From assembly GCA_026413325.1 (NCBI GenBank), contig JANZYW010000014.1:1-38089 (forward strand): a DNA stretch of 38,089 nucleotides, given 5' to 3'. Below, piece after piece: positions 1 through 9,590 of the stretch. The notes beneath the pieces are model-generated. The model made no database searches. It worked only from the letters and a program-made list of their open reading frames with translations, and had not been told where the DNA came from. The position numbers and the translations under genes are program-made. Origin of the DNA: Bacteroidia bacterium. Lineage in GTDB: Bacteria; Bacteroidota; Bacteroidia; SpSt-205. Each line of letters starts with the position of its first letter. Position 1 is the stretch's first letter.

Positions 1-401
1 CTCAGACATATAGCAACATCGGCACGAACGCTGATGGCGACATCATCCGAGTAAATCCCACCCATGGCTATCTTTTCACCGTAGTCCAACCCTGTGATTT
101 TACAGTAGAAGGAACGATACGAGCTCAGATCACAGGAGGCACTCTCACCATTGACTGCTACAATGAAGGAGGCGGATTCCAGAAACGTTGTTATACCTTA
201 AGTGGAGTGGCAAACGCTCGGATCGTTTTGCTCATCACAAACGATGATACAGGAAACTGCGGGGGGACGGCACGAATGAGTGGCGTGAGAGAACTTACCG
301 TTACCAATGGGGGTGGTACCGTTTCCGTGGGGACCGACCTGGGCTGTAATGGTAGCGATGGCAACAACTGGACTCTTTTCGTACACTATAACCCCCTATA
401 A
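1..401 (+). CDS. C-terminal part of a putative secreted/extracellular protein (5' truncated by window)
   Basis: Frame 3 is open from the window edge (QTYSNIGTNADGDIIRVNPTHGYLF...WTLFVHYNPL*) through the listed ORF 207..401; Gly/Thr/Asn-rich with several Cys, typical of exported proteins. No family recognised. Confidence 0.6.
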   Translation, partial: QTYSNIGTNADGDIIRVNPTHGYLFTVVQPCDFTVEGTIRAQITGGTLTIDCYNEGGGFQKRCYTLSGVANARIVLLITNDDTGNCGGTARMSGVRELTVTNGGGTVSVGTDLGCNGSDGNNWTLFVHYNPL

Positions 402-407
402 AAGCGT

Positions 408-1394
408 TCACCAGATGAGCGCAACACTTCCCCAGGTAAAGCCAGAACCGAAAGCCGCCAATATCACCTTGCTTCCTGGCTGAAGCCGCCCCTCCTCCCA
501 CGCCTCCGTCAAGCATATGGGTATACTGGCAGCCGTTGTATTTCCATATTTATGGATATTGTTGTAAAACTTATCCATGGGGAGACCAAAAAACTCGGCC
601 ACTGCCTGGACGATACGGATATTTGCCTGATGTAGAACAAATAGATCTACCTCTTCCGCCTGCCAACCTTGAGCCGATAGCGCCTCCTGTACAGCTTCCC
701 CCATTCGCTGGACTGCATGACGAAAGACCTCTTTTCCGTTCATGTAGGCCCGCATCCCATAGCTACCGGGAAGGATATGCTGTCGGGTCGCAGACGAAGG
801 TTCCGCCACACACAGTTCTCTCGCATATGCCCCTTGACTGTAGAGATGGGTGGAAAGAATACCTCTATGAGCATTCTCCGCTGCTTCTATGACTACCGCA
901 CCCGCTCCATCTCCAAAAAGAACCCCAACTGTACGTCCTTCCGGACTGTAATCTATCCATGTGGATTGAATCTCAGCCCCCACCAGTAGTATCGTACGAT
1001 ACATGCCTGTGCGAATAAATTGATCCGCAACGGCAAGCCCGTATACGAAACCTGAACACTGCTGACGGATATCAAGAGCTGGAGTGGTATCCAGCCCCAG
1101 CTTGTGCTGCAGGAGAACTCCAGATCCCGGAAAATACATATCTGGACTCAGTGTAGCGAAGACAATCAGATCAAGCTCTTGCGGCCTTTTTCCAGAGCGC
1201 TCCAGTGCTTGTTGAGCAGCGTAGTACCCGAGTTCAGCTGTACTGGCAGGCTCCTCGACCCACCTTCTTTCCTTTATCCCCGAACGGCTATATATCCACT
1301 CATCACTCGTGTCAAAATATGCTCTTAAGTCATCATTACGAACTACTTTTGGCGGAACATACATTCCCACTCCCGTAATAAGTGACCTGGGCAT
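408..1394 (-). CDS. fabH: 3-oxoacyl-[acyl-carrier-protein] synthase III (KAS III)
   Basis: 328 aa; catalytic Cys context IRQQCSGFVYG, His in LHQANIRI, Asn in KYGNTTAAS; N-terminal GVGMYVPPKVVRNDDL. Confidence 0.92.
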   Translation of the reverse strand: MPRSLITGVGMYVPPKVVRNDDLRAYFDTSDEWIYSRSGIKERRWVEEPASTAELGYYAAQQALERSGKRPQELDLIVFATLSPDMYFPGSGVLLQHKLGLDTTPALDIRQQCSGFVYGLAVADQFIRTGMYRTILLVGAEIQSTWIDYSPEGRTVGVLFGDGAGAVVIEAAENAHRGILSTHLYSQGAYARELCVAEPSSATRQHILPGSYGMRAYMNGKEVFRHAVQRMGEAVQEALSAQGWQAEEVDLFVLHQANIRIVQAVAEFFGLPMDKFYNNIHKYGNTTAASIPICLTEAWEEGRLQPGSKVILAAFGSGFTWGSVALIW

Positions 1395-1398
1395 GAGG

Positions 1399-1406
1399 CA
1401 AAGATA
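1399..1406 (-). promoter_or_regulatory. Bacteroidota -7 box TATCTTTG, 4 nt before fabH ATG
   Basis: Minus strand TATCTTTG-CCTC-ATG. Confidence 0.6.
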
Positions 1407-1732
1407 CCCAGATGTATTTGGGAAAATTGAGGGGGACAGTACGCTTTCAACCTCCCCTTCTTTGCCCCACGAAGGTATTCCCGGCTCAGTTCAAGTAAGC
1501 TGGCCTGCAGGCCATGTCGAGGAAACCCTCGTTATACGCAGATTACCCACTCATCTCCTATATCTCTTCCCGACTCTCTGGGGTATGCCCTACGAAGAGG
1601 TCTTCTCAACGAATGAAACAGATAAGAAGCTGGGAGGGTAAGAACGCTCCCTATCGCTCCCTGAGTAAAGCATACAGGGTGATGAGCTAAGAAGCCCTAA
1701 ATGAGCGAGATAAAATAACGACATTTGGTAGC

Positions 1733-2164
1733 ATGCATTTGTGGATCGCGAGTGATCATGCGGGCTTTCGACTGAAAGCCCATCTACGAGAGTGGCTGGG
1801 GTCCAGAAGCCATACGGTAGAAGATATAGGCACTCATTCAGAGGAAAGCACGGATTACCCTCTTTGGGTACATAAGTTGGCCAGACATTTCCCTCCGGAA
1901 GGACGAGCAATCCTCATCTGCGGCTCTGGTAATGGCGTATGCATGACAGCCAATCGATACCCCCACATTCGGGCCGCTGTAGCGTGGAATCGAGAAATCG
2001 CCCGGCTGGCCCGAGCTCACAATGATGCAAATATCCTTTGCTTACCTGCTCGTTTTATTTCATTAGAAGAAGCGGAAGCTGCTGTAGAAGCGTTCCTCTC
2101 CACTCCTTTTGAGGGAGGAAGGCATCTACAGCGAATCAACGCTATCAATCCTTCAAACATATGA
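1733..2164 (+). CDS. rpiB: Ribose-5-phosphate isomerase B (RpiB/LacAB family)
   Basis: MHLWIASDHAGFRLK...ICGSGNGVCMTANRYPHIRAA...HNDANILCLPAR, characteristic RpiB motifs. Confidence 0.92.
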   Translation: MHLWIASDHAGFRLKAHLREWLGSRSHTVEDIGTHSEESTDYPLWVHKLARHFPPEGRAILICGSGNGVCMTANRYPHIRAAVAWNREIARLARAHNDANILCLPARFISLEEAEAAVEAFLSTPFEGGRHLQRINAINPSNI

Positions 2165-3225
2165 TCCGGACCATTCCACCATTTCTTCTCATAGCTCTCT
2201 ACGCACAAGGGAATCCACAACATCTACTTTTGGATCGGCTCTATTCTCCCTCCTTCCCCATAGACACGTCCACCCTCTTTTGGATAAATCAGCAGGCTTC
2301 CACTTCTGAGATCATGGCCCATGTAGGCTTCATCGCCAGCGATCCGCTTCAAGGCCGAGAAGCGGGAACCCCCTACGAAAAAATAACCGCCACCTACCTG
2401 GTCATGCAGCACAATCGCTTCCAGCACCTCCCTCTCTTACCTCAAGGTTACATCCATCGATTTCCCCTGCGACGGGAAAGATCGAATCCTTCTCCCCCAC
2501 CTTCCGACACAAAAAAACGAAATAGGAAGATGCCAACCACCCCTCCTGTCCTATTTGATACCGTCGAAGCTTGGAACGTCCTGGCTCAAAGAAGAGGGAG
2601 CGTTTTCCCCTCTCAGTATGTGATACTAAGCGCGCATTACGACCATATAGGCACCACATCAAAAGGTGAGGTATACAATGGAGCGGACGACAACGGTTCA
2701 GGTACAGCCGTGCTATTGGAGGTCGCTCGATTGCTCAGTCTCCTTCCTCCACCTAAACGCACCATCGTCTTCTTCCACACAGCCGCTGAAGAAAAAGGTC
2801 TGCTGGGCGCCTTTCGATTCGTTCGGGACTCTCTGCTGCCTTTGGATTCGATCATCGCAGTGGTGAATACGGATATGCTGGGACGCACTGATACCCTACA
2901 TCAAAAAGGAGAACCATACCTTTATGCGATTGGATCAGCCCGTGCTACTCCTCATCTCCGATCCATTCAAGAAGCAGTAAATACCCTATGCTGCAAATGG
3001 ATTTTTGACTACAGGTATGATGACCCGAAAGATCCCTTGCGTCTATTTTATCGAAGTGACCATTATGCCTTTGCTAAACACGGGGTACCTGCGGTATTTT
3101 ATTTTGGGGGGCTTCACGAAGACTACCACGGGACAGGAGATGACGTGGAAAAACTTGAGCCTGAAAGGCTCCGTCGCGCCGCTGTTTTCGTGGCTGCACT
3201 GGCATGGACCCTTGCCAACCTGTGA
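2161..3225 (+). CDS. M28-family zinc metallopeptidase (secreted)
   Basis: Signal-like N-terminus; SAHYDHIG, GADDNGSG, HTAAEEKGLLG, NTDMLGR, HYAFAKHGVPAVFYFGGLHEDYHGTGDD match M28 metal ligands. ATGA overlap with rpiB. Confidence 0.88.
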   Translation: MIRTIPPFLLIALYAQGNPQHLLLDRLYSPSFPIDTSTLFWINQQASTSEIMAHVGFIASDPLQGREAGTPYEKITATYLVMQHNRFQHLPLLPQGYIHRFPLRRERSNPSPPPSDTKKRNRKMPTTPPVLFDTVEAWNVLAQRRGSVFPSQYVILSAHYDHIGTTSKGEVYNGADDNGSGTAVLLEVARLLSLLPPPKRTIVFFHTAAEEKGLLGAFRFVRDSLLPLDSIIAVVNTDMLGRTDTLHQKGEPYLYAIGSARATPHLRSIQEAVNTLCCKWIFDYRYDDPKDPLRLFYRSDHYAFAKHGVPAVFYFGGLHEDYHGTGDDVEKLEPERLRRAAVFVAALAWTLANL

Positions 3226-3452
3226 CTTACTGAAGCTCTTCTCGGTTAAGTTTCTCCTGAGGAGAGTACCGCAGACACAGAGAAAAAAGAAGTATTTCCC
3301 CCTTTACTAGGAGGGGACTCTTTCTTTCGGCGGGTGTGTGGAAGGTAGTCCGAAAATACAGGATACGTGAGAATATTCGCCATTTCCCACCCACATACAA
3401 TCACTAAGCCATATGAACTATTGAAAAGAAACCCTATCCCTTTTTGCCCAAA

Positions 3453-3968
3453 CTACCCTTCTTTGTACCATTCCTTATACATGACGTAACGGGAGGCATA
3501 CTCTCCTAAACTTTGAAGCTGCTCTGGAGAGAGCGGCTTTACTGCACGAGCTGGGACCCCAGCATATAGATACCCCCGCTCCAGCTTCGCTCCTTGCGGA
3601 ACAAGAGCCCCAGCCGCAATAAGAACCTCATCTGGTATCTCCGCATGATCTAAGAGAATAGCGCCCATACCTACTAATACCCGATTCCCGATTGTACATC
3701 CATGTACAATAGCCCCGTGCCCTATAGTTACTTCATTCCCTATCTCCAGAGGCGCCCGCTGGTAGGTACAATGCAAAACCGCCCCATCCTGAATGTTGGT
3801 TCGGTCACCGATACGGATATAGTGAACATCTCCTCGAATGACCACATGATACCAAACGCTGCACTCCCGTCCCAGTATGACATCTCCGATGAGAACCGCT
3901 GTTTCTGCAAGGAAAGTACCTTCCCCGATCTGAGGAGTCTTACCCCCAAGCGAACGTACGATCGCCAT
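3453..3968 (-). CDS. Gamma carbonic anhydrase-like / hexapeptide-repeat acyltransferase-fold protein (YrdA/PaaY type)
   Basis: Hexapeptide repeats: ECSVWYHVVIRGDVHYIRIGDRTNIQDGAVLHCTY...IGHGAIVHGCTIGNRVLVGMGAILLDHAEI. Confidence 0.88.
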   Translation of the reverse strand: MAIVRSLGGKTPQIGEGTFLAETAVLIGDVILGRECSVWYHVVIRGDVHYIRIGDRTNIQDGAVLHCTYQRAPLEIGNEVTIGHGAIVHGCTIGNRVLVGMGAILLDHAEIPDEVLIAAGALVPQGAKLERGYLYAGVPARAVKPLSPEQLQSLGEYASRYVMYKEWYKEG

Positions 3969-3972
3969 AGAG

Positions 3973-3980
3973 CAAAAATA
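3973..3980 (-). promoter_or_regulatory. -7 box TATTTTTG, 4 nt before ATG of the gamma-CA-like gene
   Basis: Minus strand TATTTTTG-CTCT-ATG. Confidence 0.6.
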
Positions 3981-3982
3981 GC

Positions 3983-4651
3983 CTACTCAAAATTCAGATT
4001 AAATGTCAATGTCTGCATATGAAGAGATTTTATGACATACCCAAATCGAGTACCCGTCGGATCATAGATATTTCGCACCCCCAACGAATACACCAGTTCG
4101 GGGGAAAGCTTCACTTTATCCCCATAAATATCAATACCTACCCCTGCCAGCCACTGCCAATCAGTTCTTTCCGTCCGAATCAAATCCGGGTTATCTCGCA
4201 TCCGTTTATCGCTGGCAAGATTGATACCCAGCTGCCCACCTGCCAACACATACACTCGATACCCTTTGTAAAACTGCGACTTGTACTTCAAGAAGAGCGG
4301 TATATACAGATACGAAGACTCCAGGCGACGTTTAACTGTGGTATCACGAAGCACAAAGTAGATATTGCGCTGTTGGAGAGAGACAGACACGACACTTCGC
4401 AAATCGAAGTACTTATGCAGTTTCTTATTGAGAATAAGTCCCAGATTGATGCCGGGGACCCCTTCGATCTTGACCATAGAAGGAGCTGTCGATACAGGCG
4501 TATTGTACTGCAGTTGATTGTATTGTATTTTGACCTGGCTATAGTTCGCACCCATATTGAAACCTAAGTTGAACTCGCGCAGATCATAATACAAGTTGTA
4601 TTGGGCAAAGAGGCAGCCCAGACAGCCCAGGAAATGCAAGAGTTTAGGCAT
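3983..4651 (-). CDS. porT: PorT-like outer-membrane beta-barrel protein (type IX secretion system candidate)
   Basis: Start re-assigned to MPKLLHFLGCLGCLFAQYNLYYDLREFNLGFNMGANYSQ (ORF track starts at 4696). Signal peptide plus alternating beta-strand barrel; immediately downstream of ubiE, a gene order common for porT/sprT in Bacteroidota. Confidence 0.7.
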   Translation of the reverse strand: MPKLLHFLGCLGCLFAQYNLYYDLREFNLGFNMGANYSQVKIQYNQLQYNTPVSTAPSMVKIEGVPGINLGLILNKKLHKYFDLRSVVSVSLQQRNIYFVLRDTTVKRRLESSYLYIPLFLKYKSQFYKGYRVYVLAGGQLGINLASDKRMRDNPDLIRTERTDWQWLAGVGIDIYGDKVKLSPELVYSLGVRNIYDPTGTRFGYVIKSLHMQTLTFNLNFE

Positions 4652-5345
4652 CTTTCCGCAGTTTATAGAGAATAGAGGCTCCGCCCCAAAATGCATCGTA
4701 AGTTACCGAAGAGAAACCCGCCTCTTTGCAAAGGTACACAAATGACTCTCTATGAGGGAAAGCCGCAGTAGATTCCGGGAGATACACATATGCCTCTCTG
4801 TCTCGAGTGAGGACTCTCCCCAAGAAGGGAACATAAAATCGAAAATAAACCCAAAATATAGCTTTCCACAGTGGAGAGGTTGGTATACCTGTCTCTAATA
4901 TGAGGGCCATACCGTTGGGGCGAAGTACGCGATAGATTTCCCGCAGAGCTTGTGGACGGTCTGAAAAGTTGCGCATGCCATAGCCCACCGTCACAGCATC
5001 GAAAAAGTTTTCAGGAAAAGGGAGGGAATGTGCATCTGCAACCTCGATATGCCAGTGAAGACCCTCCCGGTGCGGCTTCTTAGAGGGGGCATAGGCCAGC
5101 ATCTCAGGAGTAATATCCACGAGGTACACCTCACGAAGAGAAGGAATAAGATGAGAGGCAATGCTCGCAAAATCACCCGTACCCGCCGCCAGGTCTAAGA
5201 GCCGTTCTGGCTGCTCAGTCAGGAGGAGACGCGAGGCTGCCCGTCGCCAACGAAGATCCTGCCCCCATGTCATCAACCGATTCATCAGGTCGTAACGAGG
5301 CGCAATCCGTCGGAAAAGAGCTGAGATAGCGGCGGTGTTTTCCAT
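4644..5345 (-). CDS. ubiE: Demethylmenaquinone/ubiquinone methyltransferase UbiE/MenG
   Basis: RIAPRYDLMNRLMTWGQDLRWRR, LDLAAGTGDFA (SAM motif), VTVGYGMRNFSDRPQALREIYRVLRPNG. Confidence 0.95.
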   Translation of the reverse strand: MENTAAISALFRRIAPRYDLMNRLMTWGQDLRWRRAASRLLLTEQPERLLDLAAGTGDFASIASHLIPSLREVYLVDITPEMLAYAPSKKPHREGLHWHIEVADAHSLPFPENFFDAVTVGYGMRNFSDRPQALREIYRVLRPNGMALILETGIPTSPLWKAIFWVYFRFYVPFLGRVLTRDREAYVYLPESTAAFPHRESFVYLCKEAGFSSVTYDAFWGGASILYKLRKDA

Positions 5346-5352
5346 ACATTTG
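5345..5352 (+). promoter_or_regulatory. -7 box TACATTTG, 4 nt before panB GTG
   Basis: TACATTTG-AAGG-GTG; the box overlaps the ubiE start codon on the opposite strand. Confidence 0.6.
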
Positions 5353-5356
5353 AAGG

Positions 5357-6169
5357 GTGGAAGGCAAAGTTAAGCGTATCACTACTCGGACCCTGGCCGA
5401 GATGAAAGCAAGACACGAGCCCATCACCATGCTTACCGCCTATGACTACACCTTCGCTCGATTGCTTGACGAGGCCGGTATAGAAGTTCTCCTGGTAGGT
5501 GACTCTGCCTCGAACGTCATTGCAGGCCATGAAACTACTCTTCCGATCACCTTAGAGCAAATGATCTACCACGGATCGGCTGTGGTACGGGCGGCCAAAA
5601 GGGCCATGGTGGTAGTAGACATGCCTTTCGGGTCCTATCAAGGTGACTCTAAGGCTGCCCTCCACGCCGCGATCCGTATTATGAAAGAAAGTGGAGCTCA
5701 CGCTGTAAAGCTGGAAGGAGGACAAGCAGTTCTTGATTCTGTACGTCGGATCGTCTCGGCTGGGATACCCGTAATGGGGCACCTCGGTCTTACCCCTCAG
5801 TCCATCTATCAGTTCGGTGGGTATAGGGTCCGGGCAAAAGATCCCGCAGAGGCAATCAAACTCCGAGAAGATGCCCGACTCCTGGCTGAAGCGGGCGCCT
5901 TTGCCCTCGTCCTGGAAAAGGTTCCTGCCCGTTTGGCAAAGGATCTTTCCGAACACCTGCCTATCCCAACAATAGGTATAGGAGCAGGGCCTTACTGTGA
6001 TGGACAAGTGCTGGTCTTACATGACATGCTCGGGCTCAATAAGGACTTTTCTCCCCGCTTTCTTCGGCGCTATGCAGACCTGGCCGAGACGGTAAAAGCA
6101 GCTTGCACCCGATATTTCCAAGATGTGAAGAATCGCGACTTTCCTTCTCTGGAGGAGAGCTATGAATGA
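5357..6169 (+). CDS. panB: 3-methyl-2-oxobutanoate hydroxymethyltransferase
   Basis: GTG start; [88 protein letters not shown]. Confidence 0.96.
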   Translation: MEGKVKRITTRTLAEMKARHEPITMLTAYDYTFARLLDEAGIEVLLVGDSASNVIAGHETTLPITLEQMIYHGSAVVRAAKRAMVVVDMPFGSYQGDSKAALHAAIRIMKESGAHAVKLEGGQAVLDSVRRIVSAGIPVMGHLGLTPQSIYQFGGYRVRAKDPAEAIKLREDARLLAEAGAFALVLEKVPARLAKDLSEHLPIPTIGIGAGPYCDGQVLVLHDMLGLNKDFSPRFLRRYADLAETVKAACTRYFQDVKNRDFPSLEESYE

Positions 6170-7236
6170 GTAGTGCGAGCTAAAAGAAGGAAATCCGCCA
6201 AAACCAGTGCAGTCATCGCCTCTACGATAGGGACTGCCCGAGGTACAGGACAGGGGTCATGTCTACCTCGAGCCTCTAATACCGTCGGTTCTCCCTGACG
6301 GGTGACTGTGAGTTGCGGCTGTCGAATAGTAGCTATCGGCTTAAAAGCCACTCGAAAACAAAGATCTTCGCCAGTAGAGATCCCTCCTAAGACACCCGCT
6401 GCTTTGTTTGTTGCCATACGAATTTGCCCTTCACTTGATCGAATCAGCTGGTCATTGTGTTCAGACCCCCTGAGCAGTGTATCTGCGAAGCCATTTCCCA
6501 TCTCAAATCCTTTGGCTGCGTTGATGCTTAGCATTGCGTAAGCCAAACGGGCTGAGAGTTTATCATAAATCGGCTCTCCTAAACCAGGGGGCAAGCCTCG
6601 GACCCGAGCAGCGATGATCCCCCCCGTCGTATCGCCCACCTCCTTTAGATGTAGAAGGTAGTTTTCCATGGAGAGACTCAGTTCAGGATCCGGGCAACGG
6701 ACAGGCGAGCGCTCCACCTCCTCCTGAGACACCGGTTCATAAGAAGTGCAATACGGTCCTATAGAAGCCGTCCAAGCCAGTATTGATAGCTGAGGAAGCT
6801 GAGCCCGTAAGAATTGCTCTGCTATGGCTCCCGCTGCTACTCGGGCAGCCGTTTCTCGAGCCGAACTTCGCCCACCCCCCCGTGGATCGGGATTGCGATA
6901 CTTATATTGATACGTGTAATCTGCATGAGAAGGCCTGTACAAACGCGCTAACTCTTCATACTCTCCGGGTCGAGGATCTCGATTGGCTATCCATAGTGTC
7001 AGAGGAGCCCCTGTCGTGCGCCCCCGATATAAACCACTGAGCACCTCCACAGTATCGTCTTCTTTCCGAGGAGAAGTGAACTCGGACTGTCCTGGCCTGC
7101 GCCGGCGAAGTGCCGCCGCCACTGCTTCTAAGTCTATCGGAATGTCGCCCGGCAGCCCATCGACGACTACCCCGATCCCCGGCCCATGCGACTCCCCGAA
7201 TGTAGTAATGCGAAAGAGCCTACCGAACGTATTCAT
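6160..7236 (-). CDS. aroC: Chorismate synthase
   Basis: [79 protein letters not shown]. Confidence 0.97.
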   Translation of the reverse strand: MNTFGRLFRITTFGESHGPGIGVVVDGLPGDIPIDLEAVAAALRRRRPGQSEFTSPRKEDDTVEVLSGLYRGRTTGAPLTLWIANRDPRPGEYEELARLYRPSHADYTYQYKYRNPDPRGGGRSSARETAARVAAGAIAEQFLRAQLPQLSILAWTASIGPYCTSYEPVSQEEVERSPVRCPDPELSLSMENYLLHLKEVGDTTGGIIAARVRGLPPGLGEPIYDKLSARLAYAMLSINAAKGFEMGNGFADTLLRGSEHNDQLIRSSEGQIRMATNKAAGVLGGISTGEDLCFRVAFKPIATIRQPQLTVTRQGEPTVLEARGRHDPCPVPRAVPIVEAMTALVLADFLLLARTTHS

Positions 7237-8719
7237 AGGCCCCTATATCCGGAAATGCATCTCGCCGCCTTCCCACTAAGTCTCGTTGAGGGGAGAGCCC
7301 CGCATCATACCGGCCCCTGTCTATGAGAGGGCTATTCTCTAATAGAGGATAGTCGTCTGAGGCAGAACCCACCCCAGGACTGGTAAGAGATAGATTTCCT
7401 ACTCCTGGCAGAGGATCTTTTTGCCGAAAAGCGCAGTGATCAAATAGCCATTGCACAGGAGTGCCCCCTCGTAAGTCAGCAGAAACGGCATCCTCTTTCG
7501 TCGTCCAAAATAAACTATTCAACGCCCAAAAATCTATCGGGTAAGTGCGGGTCTGATTCTGTACCTCAAGGTAATCTGAAACAGCCAGGCTGGTTACACC
7601 TCGCCTAAGGTCTCCCTGATCGTAAATAAAGGCACAGTGAACCAGCCGATAAGTCCCTCCACCCAGAAAAGCGGCACAGGCCTGCCCACATCGATACACG
7701 AGTGTATTGACCGCTTGTAGGATCGGTTGTGCAGGAAGGATAGGAGCGAATCCCTGTGTTAGAATACCGTAGTTGGCGGCATCTCGGATGAGACAGCCCT
7801 CCATGACGACTTTGGGGGTGCTCCCTTCCCCAGCAGAGTCTATTCGAACCGCAATACTGGACTGCGATATATGTGTGTAAAGTAAGCGATTCTGGCTACT
7901 GGAAGGGAAAAACCAAATCCCTTGCCATTGGCCAGGCGCGGAGCTATAGTAGGGTTCTAACCGCCATCCCTGCATAAAAATGGGAGATTGGGGAGTCCCC
8001 ATAGCTTCTAAGCGGCCCGCTATATACAAGCCCGAGGCCAACTCTCCCTGAAGGGGACCACTCTCCCATCTGCGGCCTGAAAAATACAAACGGGTACCAG
8101 GAAGTATCCGAAGGGTCGCTGAAGGACCTACATAAAAGTACCCATCTATAATCACCGGCTTGTCGGTAGGGAAGGACACAATCACACTATCGAATCCAAA
8201 ATCTCGGTACACATATGCGGCTATCAAGGCTACTCGAAGCAGCACTTCTTGTCGCCCTGCATCGGTATCGATGAGCAGCTTGTCTTCCTGGATCGTGTTC
8301 TTCTGCGTCGTATCCCTCACCTGCAAAAAGACCTGTAGGCTATCTCGGCTACCGATCGTGTACCGGACTCCTATCGGGCCAGCCTGCCCGTCGAAGACAA
8401 AGGAGAAAGGGCTTGCCTCCCCTCGCTCCAGTCGTACGGCACGGATATGGACAGGATAGGGGGGAGGGTTATCCACCCAAAGGCGCTGAGTCGGAGACAG
8501 TACCGTGGAGAAAAGCGAATCAAAATAGATCGTATCTCGAGAGAAACGCAGCAGGCCTGGACGAGGCTCGATAATCTCTCGGCGACATGCTCCTGTGCCG
8601 AGTAGCCCAACTGCGGCTACTCCGATCAGAACGGGCAGATTAGCTCGTCGCGTGCGCGAAAACTTTCCGAAGCAGCTCAGTAACTCGATAGCTGGCATCC
8701 CTGCGGATCTTGGTCTCAT
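7220..8719 (-). CDS. Putative lipoprotein with parallel beta-helix (right-handed repeat) domain
   Basis: Lipobox-like LLGTGAC; repeat-rich body (SGLYIAGRLEAMGTPQSPIFMQGWR..., CLIRDAANYGILTQG) and GAYEY C-terminus. Start uncertain (8719 or 8698); overlaps the upstream DUF4197 gene. Confidence 0.7.
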   Translation of the reverse strand: MRPRSAGMPAIELLSCFGKFSRTRRANLPVLIGVAAVGLLGTGACRREIIEPRPGLLRFSRDTIYFDSLFSTVLSPTQRLWVDNPPPYPVHIRAVRLERGEASPFSFVFDGQAGPIGVRYTIGSRDSLQVFLQVRDTTQKNTIQEDKLLIDTDAGRQEVLLRVALIAAYVYRDFGFDSVIVSFPTDKPVIIDGYFYVGPSATLRILPGTRLYFSGRRWESGPLQGELASGLYIAGRLEAMGTPQSPIFMQGWRLEPYYSSAPGQWQGIWFFPSSSQNRLLYTHISQSSIAVRIDSAGEGSTPKVVMEGCLIRDAANYGILTQGFAPILPAQPILQAVNTLVYRCGQACAAFLGGGTYRLVHCAFIYDQGDLRRGVTSLAVSDYLEVQNQTRTYPIDFWALNSLFWTTKEDAVSADLRGGTPVQWLFDHCAFRQKDPLPGVGNLSLTSPGVGSASDDYPLLENSPLIDRGRYDAGLSPQRDLVGRRRDAFPDIGAYEYVR

Positions 8720-9350
8720 GTTGGCCTACCTTCAAAAAGAGACCATATAAAGCACGATCCGTCACATAGGCCGCCAGGTCCCGATTTTGGAGAGGTTCGA
8801 GCGTGGTAGGGAGGCTATTATAGGTATCCACGATGTATTCCCAAGCTTGCTGAGCTCCTACGCTTTGCATGGCATCCTGGATCTTGGGCTTGTAACGGAT
8901 ATAAAGACTGTCTTGCGTATTCGCTTTGAGATAGGTAGTGGCAGCTACGCTGTCTCCCTTCAAGATACGCATCCCTTCTTGGATAGTGAGAGCAGTTATG
9001 GCATTCCAGAAGATGGGTTTTGCTTCAGCAGCCGCTTCTTCCGCCGCACGATTCATTTTGACGACCAAATCTTGGATGAGAGCTTGCCCCCCAGGAAGGG
9101 CTTCTATCGCCAGCTTTACCTTCCAGGCTTCTTCAGGAAAAAGGATCCGAATGAGTGCATCTCCGTAATAGCCATCTATTCGGTTCAAATACCGGACGGT
9201 GGTATCAGTGCCTACTCGAAGAGCCTCTTTAAGGCCCGCTACGATCTCCTCCTCAGTAAGAGGAGCTCCCTCGGGCAGCTTCAGTTTTTCACAACCCATC
9301 AAAATCAGGAGCAAGCCTGCTACACCTATCGTATATCGACCCATACCCAT
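8640..9350 (-). CDS. DUF4197-family lipoprotein
   Basis: Lipobox LLILMGC; LTEEEIVAGLKEALRVGTDTTVRYLNRIDGYYGDALIRILFPEE matches the DUF4197 pattern. Confidence 0.8.
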   Translation of the reverse strand: MGMGRYTIGVAGLLLILMGCEKLKLPEGAPLTEEEIVAGLKEALRVGTDTTVRYLNRIDGYYGDALIRILFPEEAWKVKLAIEALPGGQALIQDLVVKMNRAAEEAAAEAKPIFWNAITALTIQEGMRILKGDSVAATTYLKANTQDSLYIRYKPKIQDAMQSVGAQQAWEYIVDTYNSLPTTLEPLQNRDLAAYVTDRALYGLFLKVGQHETKIRRDASYRVTELLRKVFAHATS

Positions 9351-9590
9351 TTAGTCTTTGAGCACCTCTATCGCCTGCAAAGAAGGAAAATGCCGCTTCA
9401 GTGGCTCTAAAACCCCCAGCTGTATCGTAGTGGGACTCAGATCACACGTGCGGCAGCTCCCTAAGAGGCGGACGTATAAAGTACTCGCATCAGGACTCAA
9501 ACGCACAAGCTCAATATCTCCTCCATCCAGAGCCAGGTACTCCCGAATAGAGGAGATATGAGGAGCGATATCCTGTAAGGTAGTTTTCAT
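9351..9590 (-). CDS. NifU C-terminal-domain-like Fe-S scaffold protein
   Basis: 79 aa, IREYLALDGGDIELVRLSPD...GSCRTCDLSPTTIQLGVLEPL with CxxC. Confidence 0.88.
   Translation of the reverse strand: MKTTLQDIAPHISSIREYLALDGGDIELVRLSPDASTLYVRLLGSCRTCDLSPTTIQLGVLEPLKRHFPSLQAIEVLKD

Noticed and set aside
8787-9410. Plus-strand ORF of 207 aa antisense to the DUF4197 gene
   Set aside because: Entirely antisense to a family-supported gene; translation has no recognisable domain. Same reasoning applies to most other antisense ORFs in the track.
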